A DNA stretch of 64,000 nt from Vibrio splendidus (GTDB lineage Bacteria > Pseudomonadota > Gammaproteobacteria > Enterobacterales > Vibrionaceae): contig NZ_CP031055.1 in NCBI RefSeq assembly GCF_003345295.1, positions 2,604,001 to 2,668,000 on the forward strand. Direction: 5' to 3'. The first letter of the stretch is position 1; each line of letters opens with the position of its first letter. The notes beneath the pieces are model-generated. The model did no database searches. It was not told the origin of the DNA and saw only the letters and a program-made list of their open reading frames with translations. Shown here piece by piece: positions 17,495 to 26,512 of the stretch. The translations under genes and the position numbers were made by a program.

Positions 17495-18508
17495 TTAAAG
17501 ATCGAACTTAACTTCATCTAATAACTTGATTGCTGCTGCGTGGTGGTCAGCGATCTGGTCTAGAGAAATTGTATCAGCTTTGAATTCACCCCATGAAGCA
17601 ACAAGCTCAGAAGGTTTAACGTCTGCTTTCACTGGGTACTCGTAGTTCACTTCTGCGTACATGCTTTGTGCTGTGTTACCAGATAGGAATTCCATTAGCT
17701 TAACGGCATTCTCTTCATTTGGAGAGTATTTAGCCATTGCCATACCAGAGATATTCACGTGAGTACCTGTTGTCTCTTGGTTAGGGAAGTTAATGTAAAC
17801 AGCATCAGCCCAAGCTTTTTGCTCTTTATCGTTAACCATCTTACCTAGGTAGTAGCTGTTGCCAAGAGCAACATCACATAGACCTTCTTTAATCGCTTTA
17901 ACTTGTGCGCGATCGTTACCTTGAGGCTTACGTGCTAGGTTTGCTTTTACGCCTTCGAGCCACTCTTTCGTTTCAGCTTCACCTTTGTGAGCGATCATCG
18001 AAGATACTAGAGAAACATTGTATGGGTGCTTACCGCTACGAGTACAGATTTTGCCTTTAAATTCAGGCTTAGTTAGATCTTCGTAAGTAAACTCTTCACC
18101 TAGACGACCAACACGATCACGTGAAGAATAAACGCTACGTGTACGAGTTGTTAGAGCAAACCACTCGTTAGCAGTATCTTGGTACTGAGCAGGGATGTTC
18201 TTTTCAAGTACATCACTTTCAACAGATTGAACTAGACCTTGTTTAGTGAGTTCAGATAAACGACTGATATCGACAGTTAATACAACGTCAGCTGGGCTAT
18301 ACTCACCCTCTTGAGCTAACTTCTCTGCTAAACCTTTTTTAGCAAACTTAACGTTTACTTTAATGCCAGTCTCTTTCGTGAATTCCTTGAACATAGGCTC
18401 AACTAGGAAAGGTTGACGGTAAGAGTATACGTTCACTTCTTCCGCAGCCATTGCTGTCGGGGCAATCACACTACACGCTAGAGCTGAAAGTGTTAGCAGT
18501 TTTTTCAT
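17495..18508 (-). CDS. fbpA: Ferric iron periplasmic binding protein
   Basis: A 337-residue binding protein with a signal peptide (MKKLLTLSALACSVIAPTAMA, probable cut after residue 21). The mature part starts AEEVNVYSYRQ. Two adjacent tyrosines in GNSYYLG (residues 219-220) match the iron-ligand Tyr pair of FbpA/FutA proteins. It should bind Fe(III) in the periplasm and hand it to FbpBC. A Fur-like box ends 23 bases upstream of the start codon, pointing to repression by iron. It is followed by a hairpin before fbpB. Confidence 0.92.
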   Translation of the reverse strand: MKKLLTLSALACSVIAPTAMAAEEVNVYSYRQPFLVEPMFKEFTKETGIKVNVKFAKKGLAEKLAQEGEYSPADVVLTVDISRLSELTKQGLVQSVESDVLEKNIPAQYQDTANEWFALTTRTRSVYSSRDRVGRLGEEFTYEDLTKPEFKGKICTRSGKHPYNVSLVSSMIAHKGEAETKEWLEGVKANLARKPQGNDRAQVKAIKEGLCDVALGNSYYLGKMVNDKEQKAWADAVYINFPNQETTGTHVNISGMAMAKYSPNEENAVKLMEFLSGNTAQSMYAEVNYEYPVKADVKPSELVASWGEFKADTISLDQIADHHAAAIKLLDEVKFDL

Positions 18509-18530
18509 TGTAAAATCCTTTATATCGAAA

Positions 18531-18545
18531 TGATAATCTATATCA
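18531..18545 (-). promoter_or_regulatory. Fur box-like operator upstream of fbpA
   Basis: TGATAATCTATATCA fits the 7-1-7 Fur core TGATAATnATTATCA at all but two positions and lies directly upstream of fbpA. Iron-dependent repression is inferred from the match and the gene function. Confidence 0.7.
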
Positions 18546-18724
18546 GTTGCGTTATTATATTCATCAGTAACATAATTACAATGATGTCCGACAAAAAATT
18601 CGTCTGCTCAGCACCATCAAGCTCGCACTTTTGTAACAATGTATTTCAGAGGGTATTCATATCATCTCCTATCCAAAATACTCGCTCACTCTTGAGAGAT
18701 CATTGTTGCTTAGACATAAATAAC

Positions 18725-18759
18725 AAGAAACCCCATAACCAATGGTTATGGGGTTTCTT
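18725..18759 (-). terminator. Terminator of glnK-amtB
   Basis: A perfect 17-bp inverted repeat with a one-base centre (arm begins AAGAAACCCCATAACCA) lies 43 bases beyond the amtB stop codon. On the - strand the 3' arm ends in GGGGTTTCTTG, giving a modest T-rich tail. Confidence 0.8.
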
Positions 18760-18801
18760 AAACTAGCTTACTCTTTATCTACATTAAGCTTTATTCTTTG
18801 A

Positions 18802-20031
18802 TTACTTTACTGATACAAATTCAGGGTAAGCGCCAACACCACAATCATGCATGTCCATGCCTTCCAATTCTTCATCTTCGGTTACACGGATACCAATTGT
18901 TGCTTTAAGCACTGCCCATACCGCTAGGCTAGCTCCGAACACCCATGCAAAGATTACTGCTGCACCCAATAGTTGAGCACCAAACGTTGCATCCGCGTTG
19001 CTTAGAGGCACAGCCATTAGACCGAAGAAGCCACATACACCGTGAACTGAGATAGCACCCACTGGATCATCAATCTTCACTTTATCTAGAGCAATGATGC
19101 TGAATACAACCAAGGCACCAGATACCGAACCAATCGCTACAGAAAATAAAGGTGATGGTGATAAAGGGTCTGCAGTGATTGCTACTAGGCCAGCTAACGC
19201 ACCGTTAAGAATCATTGTTAAGTCAGCTTTACCCCAAGTTGTTTTACATACTAGTAATGCTGCGATTGCGCCTGCTGCTGCTGCTGCGTTGGTGTTAAGG
19301 AAGATCTGACCAACCGCTGTCGCGTTTTCAAAGTCTGAAACCATTAGCTGAGAACCGCCGTTGAAGCCGAACCAACCAAACCATAAGATGAATGTACCTA
19401 ATGTTGCTAACGGCATGTTTGAACCAGGGATTGGGTAAATTTCACCATTTTTACCGTATTTACCTCGACGAGCACCGAGTAACAATACGCCAGCAAGCGC
19501 AGCCGAAGCACCAGCCATATGCACGATACCTGAACCTGCGAAATCACTGAAGCCTGCTTCTGATAGGAAGCCACCACCCCAAGTCCAGTAACCTTCCATT
19601 GGGTAAATAAACGCTGTTAGAACCACAGAGAAGATAAGGAATGACCAAAGCTTCATACGCTCAGCCACTGCGCCCGAAACGACCGACATTGCCGTTGCAA
19701 CGAACACAACTTGGAAGAAGAAGTCAGATTCTAGTGAATGGTCTGCGCCTTCACCTTGAGTGCCAATTAAAGTACCAAATGAAGGTAACCAACCACCTTC
19801 ACCGTTATCTACGTACATAATGTTGTAGCCAACCACTAAGAAAGTCGTACAAGCAATAGCGTATAAACAGATGTTCTTAGTTAAAATTTCTGTGGTGTTC
19901 TTTGAACGAACTAGGCCAGCTTCAAGCATTGCGAAGCCTGCTGCCATCCACATGACCAACGCACCTGAAATGAGGAAGAAAAAAGTGTCTAGTGCGTAAC
20001 GTAGTTCCATTACTGTTGTCGTAAGTTCCAT
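18802..20031 (-). CDS. amtB: Ammonium transporter AmtB
   Basis: A 409-residue Amt/Rh channel with about 11 membrane helices. Visible family motifs include GTFILWFGWFGFNGGS and HMAGASAALAGVLLLGARRGKYG. The paired pore histidines are represented in GIVHMAG and in ISVHGVCGFFG. It conducts ammonium into the cell when nitrogen is scarce, and its C-terminal tail is where the PII protein docks. It lies 27 bases downstream of glnK, the usual glnK-amtB pair, under a sigma-54-type promoter. The predicted start is the Met before ELTTTVMEL, with GGAG upstream. Confidence 0.95.
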   Translation of the reverse strand: MELTTTVMELRYALDTFFFLISGALVMWMAAGFAMLEAGLVRSKNTTEILTKNICLYAIACTTFLVVGYNIMYVDNGEGGWLPSFGTLIGTQGEGADHSLESDFFFQVVFVATAMSVVSGAVAERMKLWSFLIFSVVLTAFIYPMEGYWTWGGGFLSEAGFSDFAGSGIVHMAGASAALAGVLLLGARRGKYGKNGEIYPIPGSNMPLATLGTFILWFGWFGFNGGSQLMVSDFENATAVGQIFLNTNAAAAAGAIAALLVCKTTWGKADLTMILNGALAGLVAITADPLSPSPLFSVAIGSVSGALVVFSIIALDKVKIDDPVGAISVHGVCGFFGLMAVPLSNADATFGAQLLGAAVIFAWVFGASLAVWAVLKATIGIRVTEDEELEGMDMHDCGVGAYPEFVSVK

Positions 20032-20058
20032 ATTAAAGTCTCCAGTCCTTGTAATTCT

Positions 20059-20397
20059 TTAAAGTGCTTCAGCATCCATTTCACCAGTACGAATACGTAC
20101 GGCTTGGCTTAGGTCATACACAAAAATTTTGCCATCACCGATTTTTCCGGTATGTGCTGCTTGGCTAATCGCTTCAACAACTCGGTCAACGTTTTCAGCT
20201 TGGGTAGCAATCTCTAGCTTCACTTTTGGTAGGAAATCCACTTGGTACTCCGCACCACGATACAATTCAGTGTGTCCCTTCTGACGACCAAAACCTTTCA
20301 CTTCAGAAACTGTCATACCTTCAATACCCACATCAGAGAGCGCTTCGCGTACATCGTCTAATTTGAATGGCTTAACAATGGCATTTATTAATTTCAT
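20059..20397 (-). CDS. glnK: Nitrogen regulatory protein PII
   Basis: A 112-residue PII protein of standard length. The T-loop has Tyr51 in RGAEYQVDFLPK, the site of uridylylation, and the C-terminal signature TGKIGDGKIFVYDL is intact. It senses 2-oxoglutarate, ATP/ADP and glutamine status and blocks AmtB when nitrogen is plentiful. Pairing with amtB favours the GlnK name over GlnB. The start is supported by AAGGAAC upstream. A sigma-54-like promoter lies about 50 bases upstream and an NtrC-like palindrome about 140 bases upstream. Confidence 0.94.
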   Translation of the reverse strand: MKLINAIVKPFKLDDVREALSDVGIEGMTVSEVKGFGRQKGHTELYRGAEYQVDFLPKVKLEIATQAENVDRVVEAISQAAHTGKIGDGKIFVYDLSQAVRIRTGEMDAEAL

Positions 20398-20445
20398 ATT
20401 CGTTCCTTAAATTCTTCACTTAATCCGTTAATTCTCTTATTACAA

Positions 20446-20461
20446 TCCAAGTAGCGTGCCA
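20446..20461 (-). promoter_or_regulatory. Sigma-54 type promoter of glnK-amtB
   Basis: On the - strand TGGCACGCTACTTGGA fits the -24/-12 pattern TGGCACG-N4-TTGC with only the last C changed to G. Spacing between the GG and the -12 dinucleotide is correct. Transcription should start about 40 bases before the glnK ATG. Confidence 0.75.
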
Positions 20462-20520
20462 AAATGTTAAGTTATTGATTTTAAATAATATGTAAATGAT
20501 AAGGTCATAAAAACGAAAAA

Positions 20521-20543
20521 GGCCGCACCAATATGGTGCGGCC
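20521..20543 (-). terminator. Terminator of yacL whose stem contains an NtrC-like site
   Basis: A 23-bp palindrome (GGCCGCACC, five-base centre AATAT, GGTGCGGCC) is flanked by A-runs on the left and TTTT on the right, so it can end transcription in either direction. For yacL, the - strand reading ends GGCCTTTTTCG. Confidence 0.8.
20525..20539. promoter_or_regulatory. NtrC-binding-site-like palindrome
   Basis: GCACCAATATGGTGC is an exact match to the enteric NtrC pattern GCACC-N5-GGTGC. It is about 65-80 bases upstream of the -24 element of the glnK promoter, a normal enhancer distance. It lies inside the terminator stem at 20521-20543. Confidence 0.6.
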
Positions 20544-20656
20544 TTTTCACTATCTTAATGCGTTGCGCTATTGTTGCTCCAGTTTTGGGCAACCAAGCCT
20601 TCAAAGCTCTAAATGACTCAAGAATAGGGGCTAACTAGCGAGTAGAAAGTTAGACC

Positions 20657-21025
20657 TTAATAGCCTAAAAAGTCCATCCAGCGTTCGATAAGTCGCTCGA
20701 AATCATCGATTCCACAGCTTGCTTGGCTTTCACAGTTATAGAAGTCGAATTCACTGCCCTCTTCCATCTCTTGCTCATGCGCTAACACGTTTTCCTGAAT
20801 CGTTACGTCATCTTCATTGATAGCAAGGCTGATCTCTTTGCCAAGCAGCGTCACTTCATTACTCAGATCCTGTCGAGATTGTTCAATCAACGCCATCACA
20901 TGATCCAGTTTCTGCTTATCTTTCCCGATCTCTTCTTGAAGCCAGCGGCCAACAATCTCATGACCCATGCTGCACTTTACATAGTACTCGCCCATTAAAG
21001 TGTTTCTTGTAAATTCGAATTCCAT
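20657..21025 (-). CDS. yacL: UPF0231 family protein YacL
   Basis: A 122-residue acidic protein of the UPF0231 family, about the length of E. coli YacL. Shared features are the N-terminal MEFEFTR, the SMGHEIVGRW motif near residue 20, a helical middle and the C-terminal CGIDDFERLIERW. The function is not known. It lies immediately downstream of acnB on the same strand, as in many gammaproteobacteria, but terminators on both sides suggest its own transcript. No signal peptide or membrane segment is visible. Confidence 0.85.
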   Translation of the reverse strand: MEFEFTRNTLMGEYYVKCSMGHEIVGRWLQEEIGKDKQKLDHVMALIEQSRQDLSNEVTLLGKEISLAINEDDVTIQENVLAHEQEMEEGSEFDFYNCESQASCGIDDFERLIERWMDFLGY

Positions 21026-21191
21026 AAGGCTCCAAAGTTCTAATAAAAAGAAGGTTCAATAAATAGGTAGTAGCAAAAATGAGGCGAGAGTATATAGCTA
21101 AGTCTACGAGAGATCGAGTGTGTTTAATGCTGCACTAAACCACCAAGAACAAATCACCAAGAACAAACCACCAGCAACGCGCATAAACAAA

Positions 21192-21218
21192 AACGCCCTC
21201 TCACAAAGAGAAGGCGTT
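21192..21218 (-). terminator. Terminator of acnB
   Basis: AACGCC-TCTC pairs with GAGA-GGCGTT around a five-base loop with one internal mismatch. On the - strand it is followed by TTTTTGTTT. It lies 62 bases beyond the acnB stop. Confidence 0.8.
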
Positions 21219-21279
21219 GTATTAGCAGCGAGTGCTTTACTGCAGCGCAGTAGGCACTTTATCGCAATCCATTAACCGC

Positions 21280-23868
21280 TTACGCAGGCTCTTGGAAGAT
21301 AACCGTGTCTGCTTTTTCCGTGTACTGACCCATTTTATGGAAATTCAGGTAACGGTATGTATCTGCAGCGGTTGCATTAATCTTCTCAGCGTACGCTAAG
21401 TACTCTTCTTTAGTTGGGATACGACCAAGAATCGCACCAACAGCAGAAAGCTCAGCAGAAGCTAGATAAACGTTCGCACCATTACCCAAACGGTTCGGGA
21501 AGTTACGAGTAGACGTCGACATAACCGTCGAAGCATCAGCAACACGAGCTTGGTTACCCATGCATAATGAACAACCCGGAGTTTCAATACGAACCCCAGC
21601 ACGACCGAAGATGCCGTAGTAGCCTTCTTCTGTCAGTTGGTCTTTATCCATCTTCGTTGGCGGAGCAACCCATAGGCGAGTATTTAGTGAGCCGTTAAAC
21701 TCTTCTAACATCTTACCTGCAGCGCGGAAGTGACCGATGTTGGTCATACAAGAACCGATAAACACTTCTTGAATCTCAGTGCCTTGAACGTCAGAAAGAA
21801 GACGAGCATCATCTGGATCGTTTGGTGCACATAGGATTGGCTGATCGATGTCAGCAAGGTCAATCTCGATAACATGAGCGTATTCAGCATCTGAATCAGC
21901 AGCAAGCAACTCAGGGTTCGCTAGCCACTCTTCCATTGCCGTAATACGACGCTCAATAGTACGAACATCACCGTAACCTTCAGCAATCATCCACTTAAGC
22001 ATAACGACGTTCGAGTTCAGGTACTCTTCGATAGACTCTTGAGAAAGCTTAACAGTACAACCAGCCGCAGAACGCTCCGCAGATGCATCTGAAAGTTCAA
22101 ATGCTTGCTCAACAGACAGGTGGTCAACACCTTCAATTTCTAGTACACGACCAGAGAATTCATTGATCTTACCGGCTTTTTCAACAGTCAGTAGGCCTTG
22201 CTTGATACCGTAAAGAGGAATTGCATGTACAAGGTCACGTAGCGTGATACCCGGCTGCATTTCGCCTTTAAAGCGAACCAAGATTGATTCTGGCATATCA
22301 AGAGGCATAACACCTGTTGCTGCAGCAAATGCTACTAAGCCAGAACCTGCAGGGAACGAGATACCTAGAGGGAAACGAGTATGTGAGTCACCACCGGTAC
22401 CTACAGTATCAGGCAGAAGCATACGGTTTAGCCATGAGTGGATAACACCATCACCCGGACGAAGTGAAACACCCGCACGGTTCATGATGAAATCAGGCAG
22501 TGTATGGTGAGTGTTTACATCAACTGGTTTCGGGTATGCAGATGTGTGACAGAAAGACTGCATCACAAGATCCGCAGAGAAACCAAGACAAGCTAGATCT
22601 TTCAGCTCATCACGTGTCATAGGACCCGTAGTATCTTGAGAGCCTACTGTTGTCATTTTAGGTTCGCAGTACTGACCCGCACGCACACCTTCAACGCCAC
22701 ACGCTTTACCTACCATCTTCTGAGCTAACGTGTAGCCTTTATCAGAAGCAGAAGGATCGATTGGTTTAGCAAACAGATCGGTTTCAGCTAGGCCTAGAGC
22801 ATCACGAGCACGGCCCGTTAAGCCACGACCAATGATCAGTGGAATACGACCACCAGCACGTACTTCATCTAGAAGTACTTTGCCTAGCTCAAAGCTTGAG
22901 ATATCTGCACCGTCTTTACGAACAACACCTTCATAAGGATAGATATCAATCACATCACCCATGTTCATGTCTTGTACGTTCAGCTCAATTGGTAGCGCGC
23001 CTGAGTCTTCCATTGTGTTGTAGAAGATCGGAGCAATTTTACCACCAAGACAAACACCGCCAGTACGCTTGTTCGGTACGAATGGGATATCTTCACCCAT
23101 GAACCAAAGTACTGAGTTTGTCGCTGATTTACGTGAAGAACCAGTACCAACAACATCACCAACGTAAGCCAGTGGAATGCCGTCTTTTTGCATTTCTTCA
23201 ATTTGAGTAATTGGACCAACGTTACCCTGCTCATCAGGAGTAATACCATCACGTTCCATCTTCAGCATCGCTTTTGCGTGTACTGGGATATCAGGACGTG
23301 ACCATGCATCTGGCGCTGGAGATAAGTCATCGGTGTTCGTTTCACCAGTGACTTTAAATACTTTAACGGTAATTTTTTCCGCTACTTTGTCTTTAGCTGT
23401 AAACCACTCAGCATCAGCCCAAGATTGAAGCACTTGTTGTGCTGAAGCATTACCTGCTTTTGCTTTTTCTTCTACATCGTAGAATGCGTCAAACATCAGT
23501 AGAGTATGAGAAAGCGCTTTAACAGCGATAGGAGCAAGCTCTGCATCATCCAGCAAAGAAACTAGAGATTCGATGTTGTAACCACCTTGCATTGTGCCAA
23601 GTAGTTGTGCAGCTTTTGCTTTGCTTACTAGTGGAGATTCAACTTCACCTTTAGTGATAGCCGTTAGGAAGCCCGCTTTAACGTAAGCAGCTTCATCTAC
23701 ACCTGGTGGAATTCGGTTTTCTAGTAGGTCAAGAAGGTATTCTTCTTCACCTTGAGGTGGGTTCTTTAGAAGTTCAACTAGGCCAGCGACTTGCTCAGCA
23801 TCTAGTGGTCTTGGAACAACTCCCTCGGCAGCACGTTCTTCGACGTGTTTACGGTAGGCTTCAAGCAC
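21280..23868 (-). CDS. acnB: Bifunctional aconitate hydratase B / 2-methylisocitrate dehydratase
   Basis: A TCA-cycle aconitase of 862 residues, close to the E. coli length (865). The HEAT-like N-terminal domain (VLEAYRKHVEERAAEG...) comes first. The swivel domain follows, with GTGSSRKSATNS. The [4Fe-4S] cysteines lie in the C-terminal half: one in a conserved stretch after HTRFP, and CSLCMGNQ late in the protein. It converts citrate to isocitrate. I choose GTG 23868 because it begins at the family N-terminus and has GAGAGG 9 bases upstream; an in-frame GTG at 23895 would add nine residues. The 270-base upstream gap must hold its promoter. Confidence 0.95.
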   Translation of the reverse strand: MLEAYRKHVEERAAEGVVPRPLDAEQVAGLVELLKNPPQGEEEYLLDLLENRIPPGVDEAAYVKAGFLTAITKGEVESPLVSKAKAAQLLGTMQGGYNIESLVSLLDDAELAPIAVKALSHTLLMFDAFYDVEEKAKAGNASAQQVLQSWADAEWFTAKDKVAEKITVKVFKVTGETNTDDLSPAPDAWSRPDIPVHAKAMLKMERDGITPDEQGNVGPITQIEEMQKDGIPLAYVGDVVGTGSSRKSATNSVLWFMGEDIPFVPNKRTGGVCLGGKIAPIFYNTMEDSGALPIELNVQDMNMGDVIDIYPYEGVVRKDGADISSFELGKVLLDEVRAGGRIPLIIGRGLTGRARDALGLAETDLFAKPIDPSASDKGYTLAQKMVGKACGVEGVRAGQYCEPKMTTVGSQDTTGPMTRDELKDLACLGFSADLVMQSFCHTSAYPKPVDVNTHHTLPDFIMNRAGVSLRPGDGVIHSWLNRMLLPDTVGTGGDSHTRFPLGISFPAGSGLVAFAAATGVMPLDMPESILVRFKGEMQPGITLRDLVHAIPLYGIKQGLLTVEKAGKINEFSGRVLEIEGVDHLSVEQAFELSDASAERSAAGCTVKLSQESIEEYLNSNVVMLKWMIAEGYGDVRTIERRITAMEEWLANPELLAADSDAEYAHVIEIDLADIDQPILCAPNDPDDARLLSDVQGTEIQEVFIGSCMTNIGHFRAAGKMLEEFNGSLNTRLWVAPPTKMDKDQLTEEGYYGIFGRAGVRIETPGCSLCMGNQARVADASTVMSTSTRNFPNRLGNGANVYLASAELSAVGAILGRIPTKEEYLAYAEKINATAADTYRYLNFHKMGQYTEKADTVIFQEPA

Positions 23869-24140
23869 GACTTTTTTCCTCTCATTGCGGTTCACTTCTT
23901 ATCTTCATAATTATTAGTAAAATAAAGAAGTGAACATCCTTGGAAACTTGGCTCTCCATTGCCATTTTTGTCATTCAATTTGTATTGATGAGCGGCATCA
24001 TAGAGGCCAAACTGTGGGCGGTAGAATAGCAAATTTAACGTTAAATTAAAATCTTATCATTTTGACCAACATAGCAAGTTAAGACGAAAGTCCTACGATT
24101 TTTGCCTATTTAGTCGGAAAAAGAGCTATCCCACGCATGT

Positions 24141-26474
24141 TTATTTGTAAGACGTTCCGATAATTAAGTAGACCGAGTCGTAATTATCTTCGGTTCTACC
24201 ATAAGCCAAAATAATCGGCCCTAATGGGGAGTCGACTCCGGCAAAGACCGAACCAGCGGTGAACATTGGCGCTTCGTCAATGTTCAAATCATTATTCGAC
24301 CATACACCACCATGCTCAATGGACGCACCCACGTAGAACGGTGACTTAAACAAGCCAAAATCATTTTCAAACCATTTATAGCGATAAATTAAACTGCCAT
24401 ATGCCAAGTTTTGCCCAATAAGACTATTTCTTGGTATTCCCGATAAATTTAAGAAGCCTCCAAGCTCCTTTGGATCAATAGGGAATACGGAATTTTTACT
24501 CTCTACCATACCAAAATCGAACTTTGCGACTAAAGTATGCTTTTCAATACTCTGCGCAGCCATGACATTAGCTGAAATCTCATAAACCGTATCGCTTTCA
24601 GAGTTAAATTCAGAATCAGCAAGAGAAGAGTCATTATCGAAATCATCATGGGAAACGAGATACTCCAGATCAACGAAATACCCTTTGGTTGGCAAACTGA
24701 AGTTATCTAAAGTATCCAATCGATAACTCATAAACCCACCAATACGTGTATATCCACCGCTACCTAAAGACGGTAACGAGGCTACCTCAACATCACCATC
24801 GGTGTATCGAGCCCCCACTTTAAATTCTTGCCACAATGTTGGCTGGTAACCTAATGCCAGTTCACCAATATACTCTTGATAAGTCATTGGTAAGTAGTCT
24901 TTAGTTACGTCAAGAGTGGGCTCTTCGATATCGTCAATATTGGCGGGTAAGTTTCTCTTCTGATTGCTATAAACAAGTGATGCCGATGTAAATAACTTCT
25001 GGCTTGAGAAAAAAGGAGAATATAACTCAGCCTCAATGAGCTTATCAGTGCCCATTTCTACATTCGTTCTTAACTCTGCGCCATGCGAGTTAATATCCGT
25101 AAAATTAGCCGACATACCAATTGAATATTGGCTCTCGGTTGCAAAGTCATCTTCAAGATAAAATCGAAAGTTGAGGTAATTAGGACCCCATGATTTTTCA
25201 TTTACATCTACCTGCAGTTGATCTTCACCGTCTACATTTCCAAATTCATAGGTGACCAATTCAAAACGATCGAGCGCATAGAGATCTTTAACCTGAGATT
25301 CAATTTCGCTGGTTTTAAGGATTTTGCCAGAATCGAGGTTCAAACGATTGGCAATCAACTTATCTGAATAGTGGGTGTTATTATTGATAACGACCTTATC
25401 CACCACCGTTTTATCACCATGCTTGAGCTGCTTTCGAGCTTTCTGTTTATCATCAATATAGTGTTGGTAGTCCGCATTCGAGAGCGACAACTTAGAGAGC
25501 TGATCCGTATACTGCCTTGTTGCTTCGTATCCTGCATGATAAGCCGTCGGCATTTTATCGAACTCTGTGGTCTCCATTTGCCCAACATCAGGACGTAGGA
25601 AAAAATCATCGTCTGTTAACGTAGCGGCTTGCTCTTGAGTACTGCGTTGAACAAGGTAATTAGAGAGTTGGTCTGCTGCGGCTAAAAAGTTAGTAAAGTC
25701 TTCTTTGCTTTTGTAGTTAGTACTGATATCAACGGCAATAACGATGTCGGCTCCCATTGCTCGAGCAACATCCACTGGCATGTTATTGGTGACACCACCA
25801 TCAACCAGCATTCGTCCATCAACCTCATAAGGAGGAAGCGCGCCGGGTACCGACATACTCGCCATCATCGCATCAACAAGATGACCATGGTCGATGACCA
25901 CTTCTTCAAGATCGATAATGTCGGTTGCAACAGAGCGATATGGAATCGCGAGGTTGTCGAAAGAATCGAGTGGAGATAAGTTACCTGTGGTCTCACGCAG
26001 AATACGCAACATATTCTGGCCTTGAACCACACCTTTTCTGGCTTTGATTTCACCCCAACCTAAACCGAGGTCGGTATTCAGTTGATAACGGTCTTCATAC
26101 TCTTTGTCACGCACACGCCGATCACTACGGTTAACGCGATCGCGATAGCCACGATTCCAATCCACCGTATAAATAAAGCTCTCGATCTCATCTGCGCTCA
26201 TCCCTGTCGCATAAAGACCACCAACGTAAGCGCCCATACTGGTACCGGTAATGTAATCAACCGGAATTTGCATCTCTTCTAAGGCTTTAAGCACACCAAT
26301 GTGAGCCGCTCCTTTGGCTCCTCCACCAGCAAGCACGACAGCAACGGTTGGCCTTTTATGAGCTTGTCCAGCTTGCTGAGATTGTTCCACCGGTGTCACA
26401 GTAGATGCAAGCAGCTGAAAACTGATCACAGTACCGACAATGCCTAAGCCGCTCACTATCCAACGAGAAATCAT
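24141..26474 (-). CDS. Patatin-like phospholipase fused to an outer-membrane barrel (type Vd secretion-like)
   Basis: A 777-residue protein in three parts. An N-terminal hydrophobic signal (to about residue 25) is followed by a patatin domain (about 40-330) with oxyanion motif GGGAKGAAHIG, nucleophile Ser79 in GTSMG and the catalytic Asp in VDGGVTNN. After about residue 345 comes a POTRA-like stretch and then a BamA/Omp85-type 16-strand barrel to the C-terminus (SPLGPIILAYGR...VYLIIGTSYK). This is the architecture of PlpD-type patatin autotransporters and of the E. coli YjjU/RssA plus BamA fusion families. It probably displays or releases a lipase at the cell surface. The last residue is Lys, not the usual Phe or Trp. 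Its gene lies between acnB and mrcB, with no clear terminator. Confidence 0.82.
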   Translation of the reverse strand: MISRWIVSGLGIVGTVISFQLLASTVTPVEQSQQAGQAHKRPTVAVVLAGGGAKGAAHIGVLKALEEMQIPVDYITGTSMGAYVGGLYATGMSADEIESFIYTVDWNRGYRDRVNRSDRRVRDKEYEDRYQLNTDLGLGWGEIKARKGVVQGQNMLRILRETTGNLSPLDSFDNLAIPYRSVATDIIDLEEVVIDHGHLVDAMMASMSVPGALPPYEVDGRMLVDGGVTNNMPVDVARAMGADIVIAVDISTNYKSKEDFTNFLAAADQLSNYLVQRSTQEQAATLTDDDFFLRPDVGQMETTEFDKMPTAYHAGYEATRQYTDQLSKLSLSNADYQHYIDDKQKARKQLKHGDKTVVDKVVINNNTHYSDKLIANRLNLDSGKILKTSEIESQVKDLYALDRFELVTYEFGNVDGEDQLQVDVNEKSWGPNYLNFRFYLEDDFATESQYSIGMSANFTDINSHGAELRTNVEMGTDKLIEAELYSPFFSSQKLFTSASLVYSNQKRNLPANIDDIEEPTLDVTKDYLPMTYQEYIGELALGYQPTLWQEFKVGARYTDGDVEVASLPSLGSGGYTRIGGFMSYRLDTLDNFSLPTKGYFVDLEYLVSHDDFDNDSSLADSEFNSESDTVYEISANVMAAQSIEKHTLVAKFDFGMVESKNSVFPIDPKELGGFLNLSGIPRNSLIGQNLAYGSLIYRYKWFENDFGLFKSPFYVGASIEHGGVWSNNDLNIDEAPMFTAGSVFAGVDSPLGPIILAYGRTEDNYDSVYLIIGTSYK

Positions 26475-26512
26475 TATTTAAACTATCCTTGTCATTCTTT
26501 TCTTTTACGACC

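Noticed and set aside
14596..18508. Possible horizontally acquired iron island
   Set aside because: fbpABC has base and codon use like its neighbours, no mobility genes, and a gene order I recall from other Vibrio.
18530..18766. Open frame of 78 codons between fbpA and amtB
   Set aside because: It covers the Fur box region and the amtB terminator, has no family features, and looks like chance.
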